Shown: piece by piece, positions 45,677-57,775 of the stretch
Numbering within the stretch: the stretch's first letter is position 1
How the letters are laid out: every line of letters begins with the position of its first letter
NCBI GenBank assembly: GCA_935421135.1
Contig: OW285188.1
Location: 12,191,233 to 12,255,232 of the forward strand
Direction of reading: 5' to 3'
DNA from: Bugulina stolonifera
Taxonomy: Eukaryota > Bryozoa > Gymnolaemata > Cheilostomatida > Bugulidae
Length of the DNA stretch: 64,000 nucleotides
Program-made: the position numbers and the translations under genes
The notes under the pieces: model-generated
What the model was told of the DNA's origin: nothing
The model's database searches: none
Seen by the model: only the letters and a program-made list of their open reading frames with translations

Positions 45677-46203
45677 GGTAGCCCAGAGTAGCCTACTCTG
45701 GAACCCAGGTAATGTAAGAGTAGCCTACTCTAGAACCCAGGTAATGTAAGAGTAGCCTACTCTAGAACCCAGGTAATGTAAGAGTAGCCTACTCTAGAAC
45801 CCAGGTAATGTAAGAGTAGCCTACTCTAGAACCCAGGTAATGTAAGAGTAGCCTACTCTAGAACCCAGGTAATGTAAGAGTAGCCTACTCTAGAACCCAG
45901 GTAATGTAAGAGTAGCCTAGTCTAGAACCCAGGTAATGTAAGAGTAGCCTACTCTAGAACCCAGGTAATGTAAGAGTGCCCTACTCTAGAACCCAGGTAA
46001 TGTAAGAGTAGCCTACTCTAGAACCCAGGTAATGTAAGAGTAGCCTACTCTAGAACCCAGGTAATGGAAGAGTAGCCTAGTCTAGAACCCAGGTAATGTA
46101 AGAGTAGCCTACTCTAGAACCCAGGTAATGGAAGAGTAGCCTACTCTAGAACCCAGGTAATGTAAGAGTAGGCTACCCTAGAACCCAGGTAATGTAAGAG
46201 TAG
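45677..46203. repeat. 32-bp minisatellite upstream of the ABCC gene
   Basis: About 16 copies of a 32-bp unit made of agagtagcctactctagaac followed by ccaggtaatgta. It starts about 350 bp upstream of the ABCC start codon. Each unit contains an imperfect palindrome agagtagcctactct. A few copies have single-base changes (for example tagcctag, gtgcccta). Confidence 0.95.
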
Positions 46204-47024
46204 AAGTTTTAAAATCAACAGCACTCAAAAATTGGCTGAGTGAAAGATGGGTATCCACAACAGGAAATTGTTATATAATTTTCTCATTCAGCTTACAAAT
46301 AAGCCCAAAGTAGTCTATTCTAGAATTTCTAGACTAGAACCCATGTAATGTAATGAGTCTGGGAGAATTTTTATGAGAAATGTGTCCATAAATTAGTAAT
46401 AGATCCCCATGAACTGACGAACAATCCATACATCGATAACGCATAAAGAGGATACAGCAAGTCAACTAATGAGGTGGTTGTTTACTTCCCAATTAGACAT
46501 AGGCAATGGCTGAAGTTAGTAGCCTAAGAGTAGTAAAAATATGCTCTACCCTGTTTGTTACCATATTTAAAAGCAGTACTGGCCTAGGCTAGGATATTGA
46601 TACCAGTTGGAATAGATAACAGTGCGTTTTAATAATTTCAGATATTTAGGGTATTGAGAGTACGAGTTTCATGTAGGCTAAGTTCCTCTGGAATCGGAAC
46701 CTTTTTTCTACACACACAAAAGATCACTACACATATATGAATACCTGTTATTAAAAAACTCTAGCGAAAGTAGAACAACAGTAAAATCGTACTAATCAAA
46801 TATCTTTGCAGCAGCATTACATAAAATGTGCACTGTGTAATTTCAAAATGAAAATTAAACTTCAAAATGCAAATTTTGGCATAACTTTACAAATTTGTTT
46901 AGCTTAGCCCACATCCTTTTACTTTCAAACTCGACTTCTAGAAAAAACAAAAGCAGTTTAAAGTACATTTTATTCTTATTCTAGCCTCTATCCAATCCAA
47001 CCACATACTCTACTGTACATTACG

Positions 47025-47220
47025 ATTATTCATTATAACACAATTATAATTATTATTATAAATTATGATAGAAATTATAATTAACTATAATTTAATAATA
47101 TATAAATAATATAATAATAATTATTAATTATATAATATCACGAATAAATATAATAATTATTATTATATTTATGTTAATATTATAATTATTATTATTACTA
47201 CTTCATATTAATTACATTTA
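47025..47220. repeat. AT-only low-complexity tract
   Basis: Nearly pure A/T made of aattattat-type words with many short self-complementary stretches. A similar tract lies at about 48165-48300. No coding potential. Confidence 0.9.
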
Positions 47221-48462
47221 CTGCACAAGAACAATTCAAAAGTCAAAGTTTAAGTTAGTACAGCATTTTAATAATTAATACTTATGCTATTACTAATAGT
47301 ACTGTAGTTTGCTTTCATGAGAACAAATCTTTCATTTGAACACAAAAACATGATTTGATATCAAGGACTTTGATTTGAACATAGGCCCAATGATAATATA
47401 CATAGTATTAAATTATTATCATTGACAGGACAAAGATCTACTTTGGACAGGACTACAGGATTCAAAATGCCACAGAGTTGTTTATTAGGAAACTTTTTAT
47501 TCGGATTTTGATTGGTTTAAACAGCACTCTACAATTTCATTGGCTACACAGCGCAACCATCTAGGAGTGATAAGGATTTAATAGATGTTCAATAGCTGCT
47601 CTTAATGTGCATTCACAACAGTGTTCTTTTTAATTTCAAACTATTTATTGGTTTAAACCACATCTCATTTAATGCAATTTTTTTTAATTAAAAAAATATT
47701 TTGTAGGTAAATTACGCTGTAAACTAAAAACGGAGTTTTGTTAAAAGCATTATTGGGAGGTAACATAATAATATAAGCCTGTGTGTCGCATATATTTGTA
47801 TCAGTTCTACAACATACATTTATGACAACGTCCTCGAACATCTCTGGTCTGTATAATCAGGATAGGAGGCTATACAACTTTTCTCTCGTGTCCTGAAAGC
47901 GAAGCAAATAAAAATTAATGCCATGCAGTGAGTATCATCAAAGTTCCTATAATTATATAAACTTTGGTATTACTTTAACAGTTTCGGCATCATTAACACT
48001 ATCATTATGGTGATTGTTTAACTTCCGCCACTTAGAACTTTGACTCTAAGATAAACCATATATTGATCCTTATAGCTGGTGTTATCAGCTTGAATTGATT
48101 ACCAAGAGATTTAGAAAGTAGCCTAGATGAGTAGATGATATAACTAACTAAACTATTAACTTACTATTCTATACTGTAACTATTATAATGATTAATATTA
48201 TATTATAATATTTTTTAATATTATTTATAATAATATTATTTATATAATAATAATTATTATTATAAAATAATTATTTATTAAAAACATAAACTTATAATAT
48301 TCATATTTGATGTTTATTAATAGGCCTAACTGTTAATGCCAGCCTACAGTAGTTAATAAAATAAGTCATTTATTTAGATGATAACAATGTGGTTATTTAT
48401 ATAAATTGTAATATAAATATAACCATTATTATTATTAGCCTATGCCCTATAACTTAAAACTT

Positions 48463-50889
48463 TATATGGGTCTGTCCATAAATAAATGAAATTTGTGATA
48501 AATTTTCAAAATGAGATTTACACATATTTTCTTCTAAAATCTGTTAGAGAACATCTGAAATTGTATAGTTCCACAATTTATTAATACATACCACAATGTA
48601 TTGATGGGGAAAATTACTGTCAGATGCACAACAATGTGGACGCCATTTCGAGCTCAAAATGTGAGAAAGGTTGAAGCGCATATAGAATCACAAGGAGTTG
48701 TTTGAACAACCAAAATTCATATTAGCTGGTTCCTTGTGGTGCATATTTCTTATAACAACCATTAAAAGTTATGAAAATAGTACGGTTTTCCTAATACAGG
48801 CCTTTATTTGAAGGCTTACCCCTTGTTGCAACGGTGACAGAAAACATGAAAAAGTTAACCTGGCACTCTTGCTATTTAATTTAAAAACATTATTTTTGAG
48901 ATTCTAAATTAACTTTGTGATATTAACAAGACTACTATTCTAATTTTTTGGTATCCCATATATTTTGCCTGATTTTCCGTCACTTTTGCAACGTGTCACC
49001 GATGCAACGGCAATGTGTCACCGTTGCAAAGCCCCTAAAGTCCGAACTAAGGAGCCTATATGAAGCTGTATTACAGTCCAAATATGAGTATGTTGCTTGA
49101 TTGAAGATGGGTAAAGATAAAAGAGACTGTAAAACAATGTAATGTAACTGAGTAAAGCTTCCTTTGTTGACTGTGCCCAGCTAACAGACACGGAATCCTA
49201 AAATCAAACTTCTCATTCTGTTACACAATGTTTTTTCCTAGTATGAAGTGGATCCAATTAAATACTTTATGTGTGACTGAGTGGCTATGTCCTCTTTGCC
49301 ATTCTAAAATTGTTGGGTCAGTTTATTTCCTGCATCAATAAGTGTAAGACCACTTTTGCTGAACGTAGCGTAAATATCGTGAAAAACTAAAAGCAGATCC
49401 AGATAACTATGCTGAACGCATCAAAATTTAAGGCGTACAGTCTGAAAGTTGCATCTGCTCACTTATCTCAAGAAGATTTGCTCTATGCAATACAAATTAG
49501 TAAAAATTCTTTTTTTTTTCAGTCAGGTGAGCCAAACCGAAGAACACCAGTAACATTCATTCAAAGTACATAGTGCTGATGCTGAAGGTTTTTACCGAAA
49601 TTGTGATCAAATTGATTGCATTGACCCAGATAGTTCAAAAATTGTTTTGAATGTAAAAGAAGGTGATTTTGAAAGAAAATGAACAATGTTAAATACATGT
49701 AGGACTTGTCTACTCTGTTGATGCATACGAAACCGAATTGTAATTTGCAAGGTGTGTCAGGTCTGCTATTGATATTTGTTGTCAATACTAAAAACGTTGC
49801 TCGAATATGCCGGGACCATATCAACATGTTGCTACATTGTCCATCCTGAACAAACGAGATCAATACTGGGTTATAGAGCAACATGCAATGGCAGAATACC
49901 TTCCTAGTTTGAATTTTACACCTTATTCAGTACATTGCTGTCTTTCAGCAATAGAATATTTTGCACTACTTTTAATACCTTAGAAAACTACACTCTTTAC
50001 CTGTATCGGTTTCTTACCGTAATACACATCATATTTGGTAAATGTAGGCCTACAACTATAGAAATAATGTCATTTACTTTCCTAGAAAGCCCAGTGTCAA
50101 TTAATTTTTACAGCGTTGCAACGGTGACAATAAATAGTTGCAATGGTGACACTGATTGAAGCTTCTCAACTCAAACCATAATAATATATTTCTTAGATTT
50201 TGTGCTCCTAATGTAGCTGCACATGTTCTCAACATATTATTTAAGCAAAAAAAAGTGAGATGCAACACAATTCACCGAGTTTTTAATAACGGTAGAACAT
50301 TGTAGCACATTGTCGCCTTTCAGTATTCGAGTATTTCACAATTGTGATATATTGAAACAACTCTGCTTTATTTGAGTGTATCATACCATTACCCTAACAA
50401 ACATCATATCTGGTAGATGTGAAACCATAAAAACGCGATTTATTTTCCTAAAAAGCTCAATTTGTCCATTAAATTTGAAAGCGTTGCAACGGTGACAATG
50501 GATTGTTGCAACGGTGACACCGATTTAAGCTCGTCAGAGCAAGGCACACTAAGATATTGCTTAGGTTTTTGGTTTCTAGTGTAGCTGCATAGGTTCTCAG
50601 CATCATATCTAAGCAAAAAAAGTGAGAAGCGACACAAATCACAGAATTTTCAATAGCGGCAGAACATGTTTTAGAATTCCATTTCTCTGACATTGCAACG
50701 GTGACACACATTTTAGGACAGCGTCAGCAAACCGGTTATCCCACATGAACATTTAACATATCATTTTGTAGAGAATTTTAAGCTCTATCAGCTTGTCCTG
50801 TTCAATAAGGTTGGACAATGTTAAATAAGTGACTACATTCAGATATGTTCTCTAAATGTTGCAACGGTGATTATGGACAGACCCATATA
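48463..50889. mobile_element. 2.4-kb DNA transposon with subterminal repeat array, decayed
   Basis: Ends are perfect 19-bp inverted repeats TATATGGGTCTGTCCATAA, flanked by actt at 48459-48462 and 50890-50893 (4-bp target duplication). About nine copies of gttgcaacggtgaca, some inverted, lie toward both ends (near 48825, 48986, 49010, 50114, 50137, 50482, 50504, 50692 and 50858). The centre has traces of former coding sequence: the plus strand near 49373-49425 reads YREKLKADPDNYAERIK, a motif I recall from proteins carried by animal DNA transposons, but frameshifts and stops abound. No intact transposase. The superfamily is unassigned. Confidence 0.85.
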
Positions 50890-51483
50890 ACTTCTGTTTA
50901 TTATTTTTTATTAGTTGTTGTTGTTGCTGTTCATGTTGTTTATTAAATTATTTCAAGAAATATAGGATGAAGTAGAAAGATGGATTAAGATTAAACATAC
51001 ATAAGATTACACTAAAACTCGCGCTTCACTAGAATGGCCATCACTAGGCCTATGGAACACTGATTGTCGCAATTACTGTATGTGTAGTGTGATCCCCAGG
51101 ATCTTGAGTAATCAGTTGATCGCAAGTTCAAAGTTGATATATCAATGTACAACTAGTAACAACCCATATAACAATATACACACACTAATTCCAACTATGA
51201 TAGTATAGCATAAAATAATATGTGAATTTGGGACACTGACTATCGTCTTTTCAAGTTTGGGGGAGTGTGTTAGGCCACTCAGAAAATGAACATGGCAACT
51301 TTTTGGGTTTGGTGAAAATACAGCTATCTCAGATTTCTCAACTTTCACACTTTAGAGGGCAACCTACGCTATTGATTTGAATGGCAACGTAGATGATAAT
51401 ATTCATTCTTCAATTCACAAACTCAACTGTGATGATTCACTGCAGCAAGCAGATTACTGACTTCTTATGGCCAACCACGAGAT

Positions 51484-51766
51484 TGTAATTGTTTGAAAAT
51501 GTCAGTTCGAAACAGGACGTTCTGAAAATGGTAGTTTGGAAAACAACCATTTCAAAACTCTGAATCCCAATCACCAGCTTTCAATTTTTAATATTTTATT
51601 TGTTTTTGTTTTTGCTACTACTAACTTGTAGATCACTAAAAAAAATTTGAAATTTCTGTGAGTTGTGTTTTTCTAAATGTAATCTGCAAAGTTTTGAAAT
51701 GGTTATTTTCCAAATGTCCGTTTTCGGAGCGTACTGTTTCGGAACTGACATTTTCGAAATGTCCCT
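51484..51766. mobile_element. MITE family B, copy 1
   Basis: A 280-bp inverted-repeat element. The left arm contains gaaaatgtcagttcgaaaca; the right arm, read in reverse, contains gaaaatgtcagttccgaaac. The arms continue pairing to accatttcaaaac. A shorter relative lies at 59117-59230. No ORF. Confidence 0.8.
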
Positions 51767-52072
51767 TTGCCACCAACCACACTTGATTGTCTACATATTT
51801 CACCCAACCGTCACTTGTTTGACATGAATTAGTGATAGATTATCCTGATAAGTTGGTTACAAGCTTTAGTTAGCAATACCCTCTTTGTATCTTTTCATAC
51901 TATTGCAACCAGGCTCTGCTTTTATGATGAGTGTACTTTGATAATTGACAATCTGGAACTGTCACAACATGTTTGTACTTTTGCAGGATCTAATATTCTC
52001 TCGATAACTGAAGAGCATTGATATTCAAGCTATCTTCAACTGACCCATATATATACACAATAACCACACAAT

Positions 52073-55000
52073 ATGGTAAGTCTAGAGAGAAATTATAGCC
52101 ATAGAGATAAATGGTACAAATTATTGGAAAGCAACAATTTCATGCAAATGTAACTAGTAGACAGTAACCGGTAGGATCTACTGTAAACTGTTAGTTATGG
52201 TGTTGTGCTTGTTTTAGCCTCAGAACGAGCACATAGAACTCCACCGGAAGAGACACGGAAGGAGACTCAACTATGAGGAGAAGAAGTAAGTGTTTATAAA
52301 GATAGTGCTAGACAGTGGTTCCATATTCTATTCACTAAAATATTTATATGCATAAATATGTCGATAAATAATCTAATAATCTAGTTCACAAGATCAACCT
52401 TTGTATTCTTGGTGAGTGATTTCCTTTATACATTTCTGTTTAACAGGAGAAAGAAAGAAGGCAGGGAGGCTCACACAAGGGCAGACAAAGCCAAGAAATT
52501 AAGAGGACTGAAGTAAGTGTTATTCTGGTTCTCTAATAAACCTTGACTTTCTTATCTACCATTAATTCAGAAAGTATTTCATAAGGTGAAATTTAAATTC
52601 TCAAAAAACATTTCTGTATCAAAATGTTTTTGAACCATTGCAACCAGCAACTTCTTTGTAATTATTTGAGCAGGCAGCTTTGTACAATTTCTCGTAGCCC
52701 CGGTTACCACGAGTACATCTTCATAGTATTTTAGGCCTAATCATATGAAACCGAAATGAGAAAATAACTGCTTATGGTGTCTGAATGATAATAAAACCTT
52801 GGATAGCAGCACACGTGGTGTCTTCCAAATCTAATATGTATTTATGTGTGTATTTTTGTCTTCAGGGCTAAAATGTATCACAAACAGAGGCATGCTGAAA
52901 AGGTTCAGATGAAGAAGACCTTGAAAATGCACGAAGAGAGAAATACAAAAGCAAAGTCTAATGATAATGTACAAGAGGGTGCTGTGCCGGCTTACCTACT
53001 GGACAGAGAAACACAGACTAGAGCTAAAGTCCTCTCAAATATGATAAAGCAGAAGCGAAAAGAGAAAGCTGTAAGTTGAAGGTGTCTTCATGTTGTGCAG
53101 TGCTGTTGGTACTTGCAGATAGTGCTAGCTTATGGTGAATGTACAGGATATGTTATATTAAAGCACTTGATGGTGGTGTATACCCAGCATTTTCTCGTAT
53201 AACTAGCATGTGAATACAGAGGTAGATGCTGGGAATCTATGCAACTATTGACTGATAAGTTAGATATTATAGAAGCAAGCGAGCAATTCATATGATTTAC
53301 ACACGGTAGTTCCATTCACACTGTAGACAATAAAGCATCAAAGTTAGCAATCTGTTACTGCATGTTACTAGCATAGTATTAACTCTATATTTGTAGCATA
53401 TTATTGTATGTCAGTGATATTATTATAACTAGCATGATATCACTCCAGGGCAAGTGGGACGTTCCTCTCCCAAAAGTCAAAGGGGTCAGTGAAGCTGAAG
53501 TCTTCAAAGTCATAAAAACTGGTAAAACCAGGAGGAAATGTTGGAAGAGAATGGTGACAAAAGTTTGTTATGTTGGTGATGGATTTACAAGAAAACCTCC
53601 AAAATATGAACGATTTATACGTCCAATGGTAATATTTTAGTTACAGTCGATACATGCATGTATATATACTACAGTTGAATCCTGTCCCTATTGATCAGAA
53701 TTATAAGCTGTCTAGGCTGTAACCTTCTATTGTACAAGTAAAACACACGACACTATTTTATCCTTTTTAGAACAAATATTTTGACAAGTATAATGATTGT
53801 AATTTCTATCTCTTGCAAAAATTTATTTATGGGCAGCCATGGACTTGGTTCCAAATTTGTGGTAATAGGCTATCCTTGACCGGAGTTTTAACCCTAGTGT
53901 CTAGATATTGTTGTGATTGTGTTTCTTCTAAGTATTACATCACTATATTTCTCTTAGTCAGAGGTCCTCACTGTATTATTTTAGGCACTGAGGTTTAAAA
54001 AGGCACATGTAACACATCCAGAGTTGAAGGCTACGTTCTGTTTACCAATTATTGGAGTGAAGAAGAACCCTAGCTCTCCCATGTACACTGGTCTGGGTGT
54101 AATCACTAAGGGAACAGTTATAGAGGTAAGCTCATGTGTTCATACAATTCTCCAGGTGTTTATCAACAATTAAATCCTAATTCTATTAGATATTATAGCC
54201 TATATGCATAGCATACATGTAGCATTATGATCATGCTATCTACAGTAATATCAATGAGTAAGAAGAGAAGGAGGCTCGTCTATGAAAACCTGTATATATG
54301 TTACAATGGGCTTCCGGTGTTCGATGTGCGCCTCGGGTACTTGGTAAAGTCTGAAGAAAAGATGATGAATATTTTTAAAAAAGTAAAATTCACACATTAA
54401 CTAAAATTAAAATATAATCAATGTCACTAATTGGTAATAGCCTGGTGAACAGATTGACTATAAACACACTACTTATGTCACTAGGATACGAAAGATATAG
54501 CCGAGTAAAATCGCCATATTTGAAGAAAATTGCGCATCTCGATATAAAATGACACTTTTTGCAAATACCAACATGATCAACAAAATAAGCAAAAATGACA
54601 CTAATAGATTTAAGTTTGCTACAGTGAGTGAGCTTGAATTCCAAATTTAAACTTTGCTCCTTCATAATAAATAAAACGCACAAACACTTAAATCGCGGTT
54701 GAAATGAGTCAATTTGGGCAACACGTTTCTCAGACATCAGGACTCTATATACTTGGTCTGTTTTATGGCATATAGTTCAGATAGCAGTTCAGTGAATAGG
54801 CTAGTTTGTGGGCCCTACAAGATGCCCAAACTAAATGAAAATAGTGCTCAAACTATTGGCTATCTCAATGAACGATTATGTTTATCTTTCCATAGAAATG
54901 ATTTTGATTGGATGCTATAGCTGTGACGTAATAAGCGCCAGAGCCGTGCACATGCACATGCGCATTGCTTTTATACCTGTTTAGCAATGAAGAAGCGCAT

Positions 55001-55549
55001 CACGATTCAACGGAGTTGTCTACTTGCTTAATGCCAGCGACTAAGTGCTCATATTTTTAAACCGAGGAGCACATCGAACACAAAATTCTCATGGACGAGC
55101 CTCCTTTTCTTCTTACTCCTTGGTAATATTATTGTTACACAATGGTGTGAACTGTGTCTTGATATTTTTTATTCTTCATCATACCTGAATTAAGTTAACA
55201 GACAATTGAACAATGTAGGCCTATTTAACACCCTAAAACAGCAATCATTGTAAATTTTTGTTTGAAAACCAATACAACAAAGTAATTGAAGCAAAAATAC
55301 TGCCATCTAACATTATTTGGAGTTGTCCTCTCAACATATTGTGTATTGAAAAAGAAAAGGCAACTCAAAAATTATGAGTAATTTCTTATACGACAGTTAT
55401 CACACTTATAATATGTTATATAATTGCAGGTTAACATCAGTGAGTTGGGTCTCGTGACACAAGGTGGTAAAGTGGTGTGGGGTAAATATGCACAAGTAAC
55501 TAACAATCCAGAGAATGATGGATGTATAAATGCCGTATTACTAGTGTGA
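52073..55549 (+). CDS. NSA2: NSA2 ribosome biogenesis protein (60S assembly factor), complete
   Basis: Seven coding exons: 52073-52075 (ATG only), 52218-52285, 52447-52512, 52866-53070, 53449-53628, 53985-54125 and 55430-55549; 260 aa, exactly the usual NSA2 length. It reads [70 protein letters not shown], then the eS8-like C-terminal fold, ending [17 protein letters not shown]2 is a nucleolar factor needed for 27S rRNA processing and maturation of the large subunit; its basic N-terminus binds pre-60S particles. The start codon is split off alone before a gtaag donor; the next in-frame Met is inside exon 52866-53070, so this start is required for the conserved N-terminus. AATAAA at 55732-55737 is a likely polyadenylation signal. 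A mobile element sits in the last intron. Confidence 0.98.
54251..55123. mobile_element. Non-autonomous DNA transposon in the last NSA2 intron
   Basis: An 873-bp element with long imperfect terminal inverted repeats: left aatgagtaagaagagaagga and on through ggctcgtctatga; right, in reverse, aaggagtaagaagaaaagga and on through ggctcgtccatga. Further inward both arms carry gttcgatgtgc.cctcgg. Candidate target duplication taata at 54246-54250 and 55124-55128. The internal short ORFs match nothing I know. Confidence 0.8.
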
Positions 55550-55731
55550 CGGAAAGCCAGTAAATATTTTGTATACTGTCCATTTTTCATTAGCTCTCAC
55601 TCAAATTAATTAATATTGAAATATTGATATACACTCAGAGTGTCAATACTGTTGTACGTATAATTTTATCTAGTATAAACAATAACTGTAAAGGCAAGTC
55701 CACAATATTTTGTATTTAAAATATTAAAATG

Positions 55732-55737
55732 AATAAA
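55732..55737 (+). terminator. Polyadenylation signal of NSA2
   Basis: AATAAA 183 bp after the NSA2 stop codon, the first clear match downstream. Confidence 0.6.
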
Positions 55738-56416
55738 TTTATTTCACTTCACCTCATGAAAAAGAGATACTATTATTAATTCCTGTTGAGTGACGCAAGG
55801 CACAGAATATAATTATGGACTATCAGTAGAATGATAGTAATAATGAAAACTTTGTGTCGCTATAGCCAATGGACAAGAGTATCTTTATCTTTAAAATCAT
55901 ACAAGTTCGCATAAAACTTCCGAATTATTTTAATACTGTGTGTAAATATTCCCTGTTAGATGATCAATTGAAGGATGCATCCTATGTCTACTTGTATGAT
56001 GCGCCTCTTGAAATAGTGTAAGCGTTAGTAACTAACACTCCCTTCCCGAAACCATCTAACTAACCTTTAGCTACCCATTAAAGATTGGAGATGAACATAA
56101 TGCCACCTCAAAGACCATTTATATTCCACATAAATTTTGTTGAACTGATAAAAGAATCCATTCTCAGCAACTAGCCACAAAAATCTTTTCATCCTCTGAT
56201 ATATATTATGATGTCAGCATTTGATATATTATCATATGGCTCACTGTTATTCTGTTGAAAATTGGTTAGAAATTTCATAATGTGTCTATTGGTGAAGTTG
56301 CATTAGTTTGTACACAGTAAGTAATACAGCTGTCTAAAGGATAACAGTGAAGTGACCTTGCATAGCTCAATACTTGGTTATAAGTAACCATTTACAACAA
56401 GGTAGGCTGCCAGTAC

Positions 56417-56691
56417 ATAGGTGTCTTCGCGACCTGAACTTCAGACCCAGGCCGATTTACAAAGATATTTTCCAGCCCACATCCGTCACAGAGTCGCGAA
56501 AACACCGGCCTGAGCCAAAAGCAAAATCCTCATTTCTGCGCGAAGAAATCAGGTGTGCCGATGAGCTAGGGATGGTTTCGTCCAGCCAAGCAAAATCCTA
56601 GGCCAATAGCCCTTCTGGCCTTGGTCGGACGGCTATCTTGTAAATTTTATTTGCGACCCGGGTCCGTCCAAGAGGTCGCGAAGACACCTAT
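56417..56691. mobile_element. GC-rich MITE
   Basis: A 275-bp element with perfect 19-bp inverted ends ataggtgtcttcgcgacct. Its interior is clearly more GC-rich and CpG-rich than the surroundings (gcgacc, cggcc, gcgcg), and additional cgacccgg / ccgggtcg words lie near the ends. The open frame of 75 codons across it has no recognisable domain. Confidence 0.85.
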
Positions 56692-57639
56692 AGTATAACA
56701 TTATTTACAACTACTGTTGACACCTTGTTCTAAGATCTTTCTTTTATTTCAGTTGGTATAGATTCAAGATACCACCTTTTATGTAAAATAATTGTCTCCA
56801 CGTGTTATAGCTATTAGCTAGTATACAATTTGGTTGAGCTCGCCCATTGTAATATTCTGTTCCTGAAACTGAGTGGGTATTGCATAGAAATACATTCCAG
56901 ATAGTTTCATACGAAACAGTGATTTTGTGGAATGCTTAATCTATGTTTTTATATCTACCTCACTTATACCATGTGGGTGATTATTATAATATACCACCAA
57001 TATACTATTATAGCGTAATATACATGTATGTATAAACTTCTCTACCAACACCCTTGAACTATATTATTATTTTAGAAGATGACGCTAAGTCATTAATCAG
57101 GGGAGCAGTGAGGCGTAGTCGCCTGATATGAATCATTACCTTCTGTATCAGTCACAGTTGAGGTTGAGTGTGTACCTGCCCTAGGACAACTCAGGGCTCT
57201 ATCGTTATCAACAACGGCAAATAATATTCGCTATTCAGGTAAACAAAGTTTCCTATTGTATACAAGTAACTTCATTCATTGATCTTGAAACTATTGTGCC
57301 AACCCATACAAACGTAGTGCATTAACACGTTTTAGCGACGGCAACACGTTAGTTAGTGGTTTTAAGTTGTATGATTGAGTTGGCTCATAAATCAGGCTAC
57401 TAATTTACTAAACTAGCTTTCGTAACTGTAACTAGTGCTCAGCAAAAATTCTTTTAAGATGATTGTTCAACTTAGTTTGGATGTTTGATTTGATTGTTTT
57501 TCTAAATGGCAGTGATAACTGAGGACTAGGATGACATAACTAGCTACTGGTTATAGGGAAGAAAGAAGTATTACTTAGGGACTTTACAAGGTAGAATCAG
57601 CTATTCACTAGGTTAAATACTAACAAGTAACTTATTGTA

Positions 57640-57775
57640 ACTATATACAGTATATGTACATACGTATACATGTACATGTTATACATATGTATACAACCAT
57701 GTACATGTACATGTATATACACATGTACATGTATACTTATGTACATATACATGTACATGTAAATGTAAATTAGGA
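57640..57775. repeat. TACATGTA-rich simple sequence
   Basis: An irregular run of atgtacat, catgtatac and related self-complementary words. It is the densest of many such runs in the window. Confidence 0.8.

Larger units (their letters stand above)
45327..52072. other. 6.7-kb divergent intergenic region between ABCC (-) and NSA2 (+)
   Basis: No supported gene. It holds a 32-bp minisatellite (about 45680-46203), very AT-rich low-complexity tracts (about 47025-47220 and 48165-48300), a 2.4-kb DNA transposon (48463-50889) and a MITE (about 51484-51766). Promoters for both genes must lie here, but I see no convincing core elements. Confidence 0.7.

Noticed and set aside
45677..46203. CRISPR-like array of regular repeats
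   Set aside because: The units are contiguous with no unique spacers, the genome is eukaryotic, and there are no cas genes.
54390..54920. Two ORFs of 115 and 68 codons in the NSA2 intron
   Set aside because: They lie inside the inverted-repeat element, read as AT-rich low-information sequence, and show no domain.
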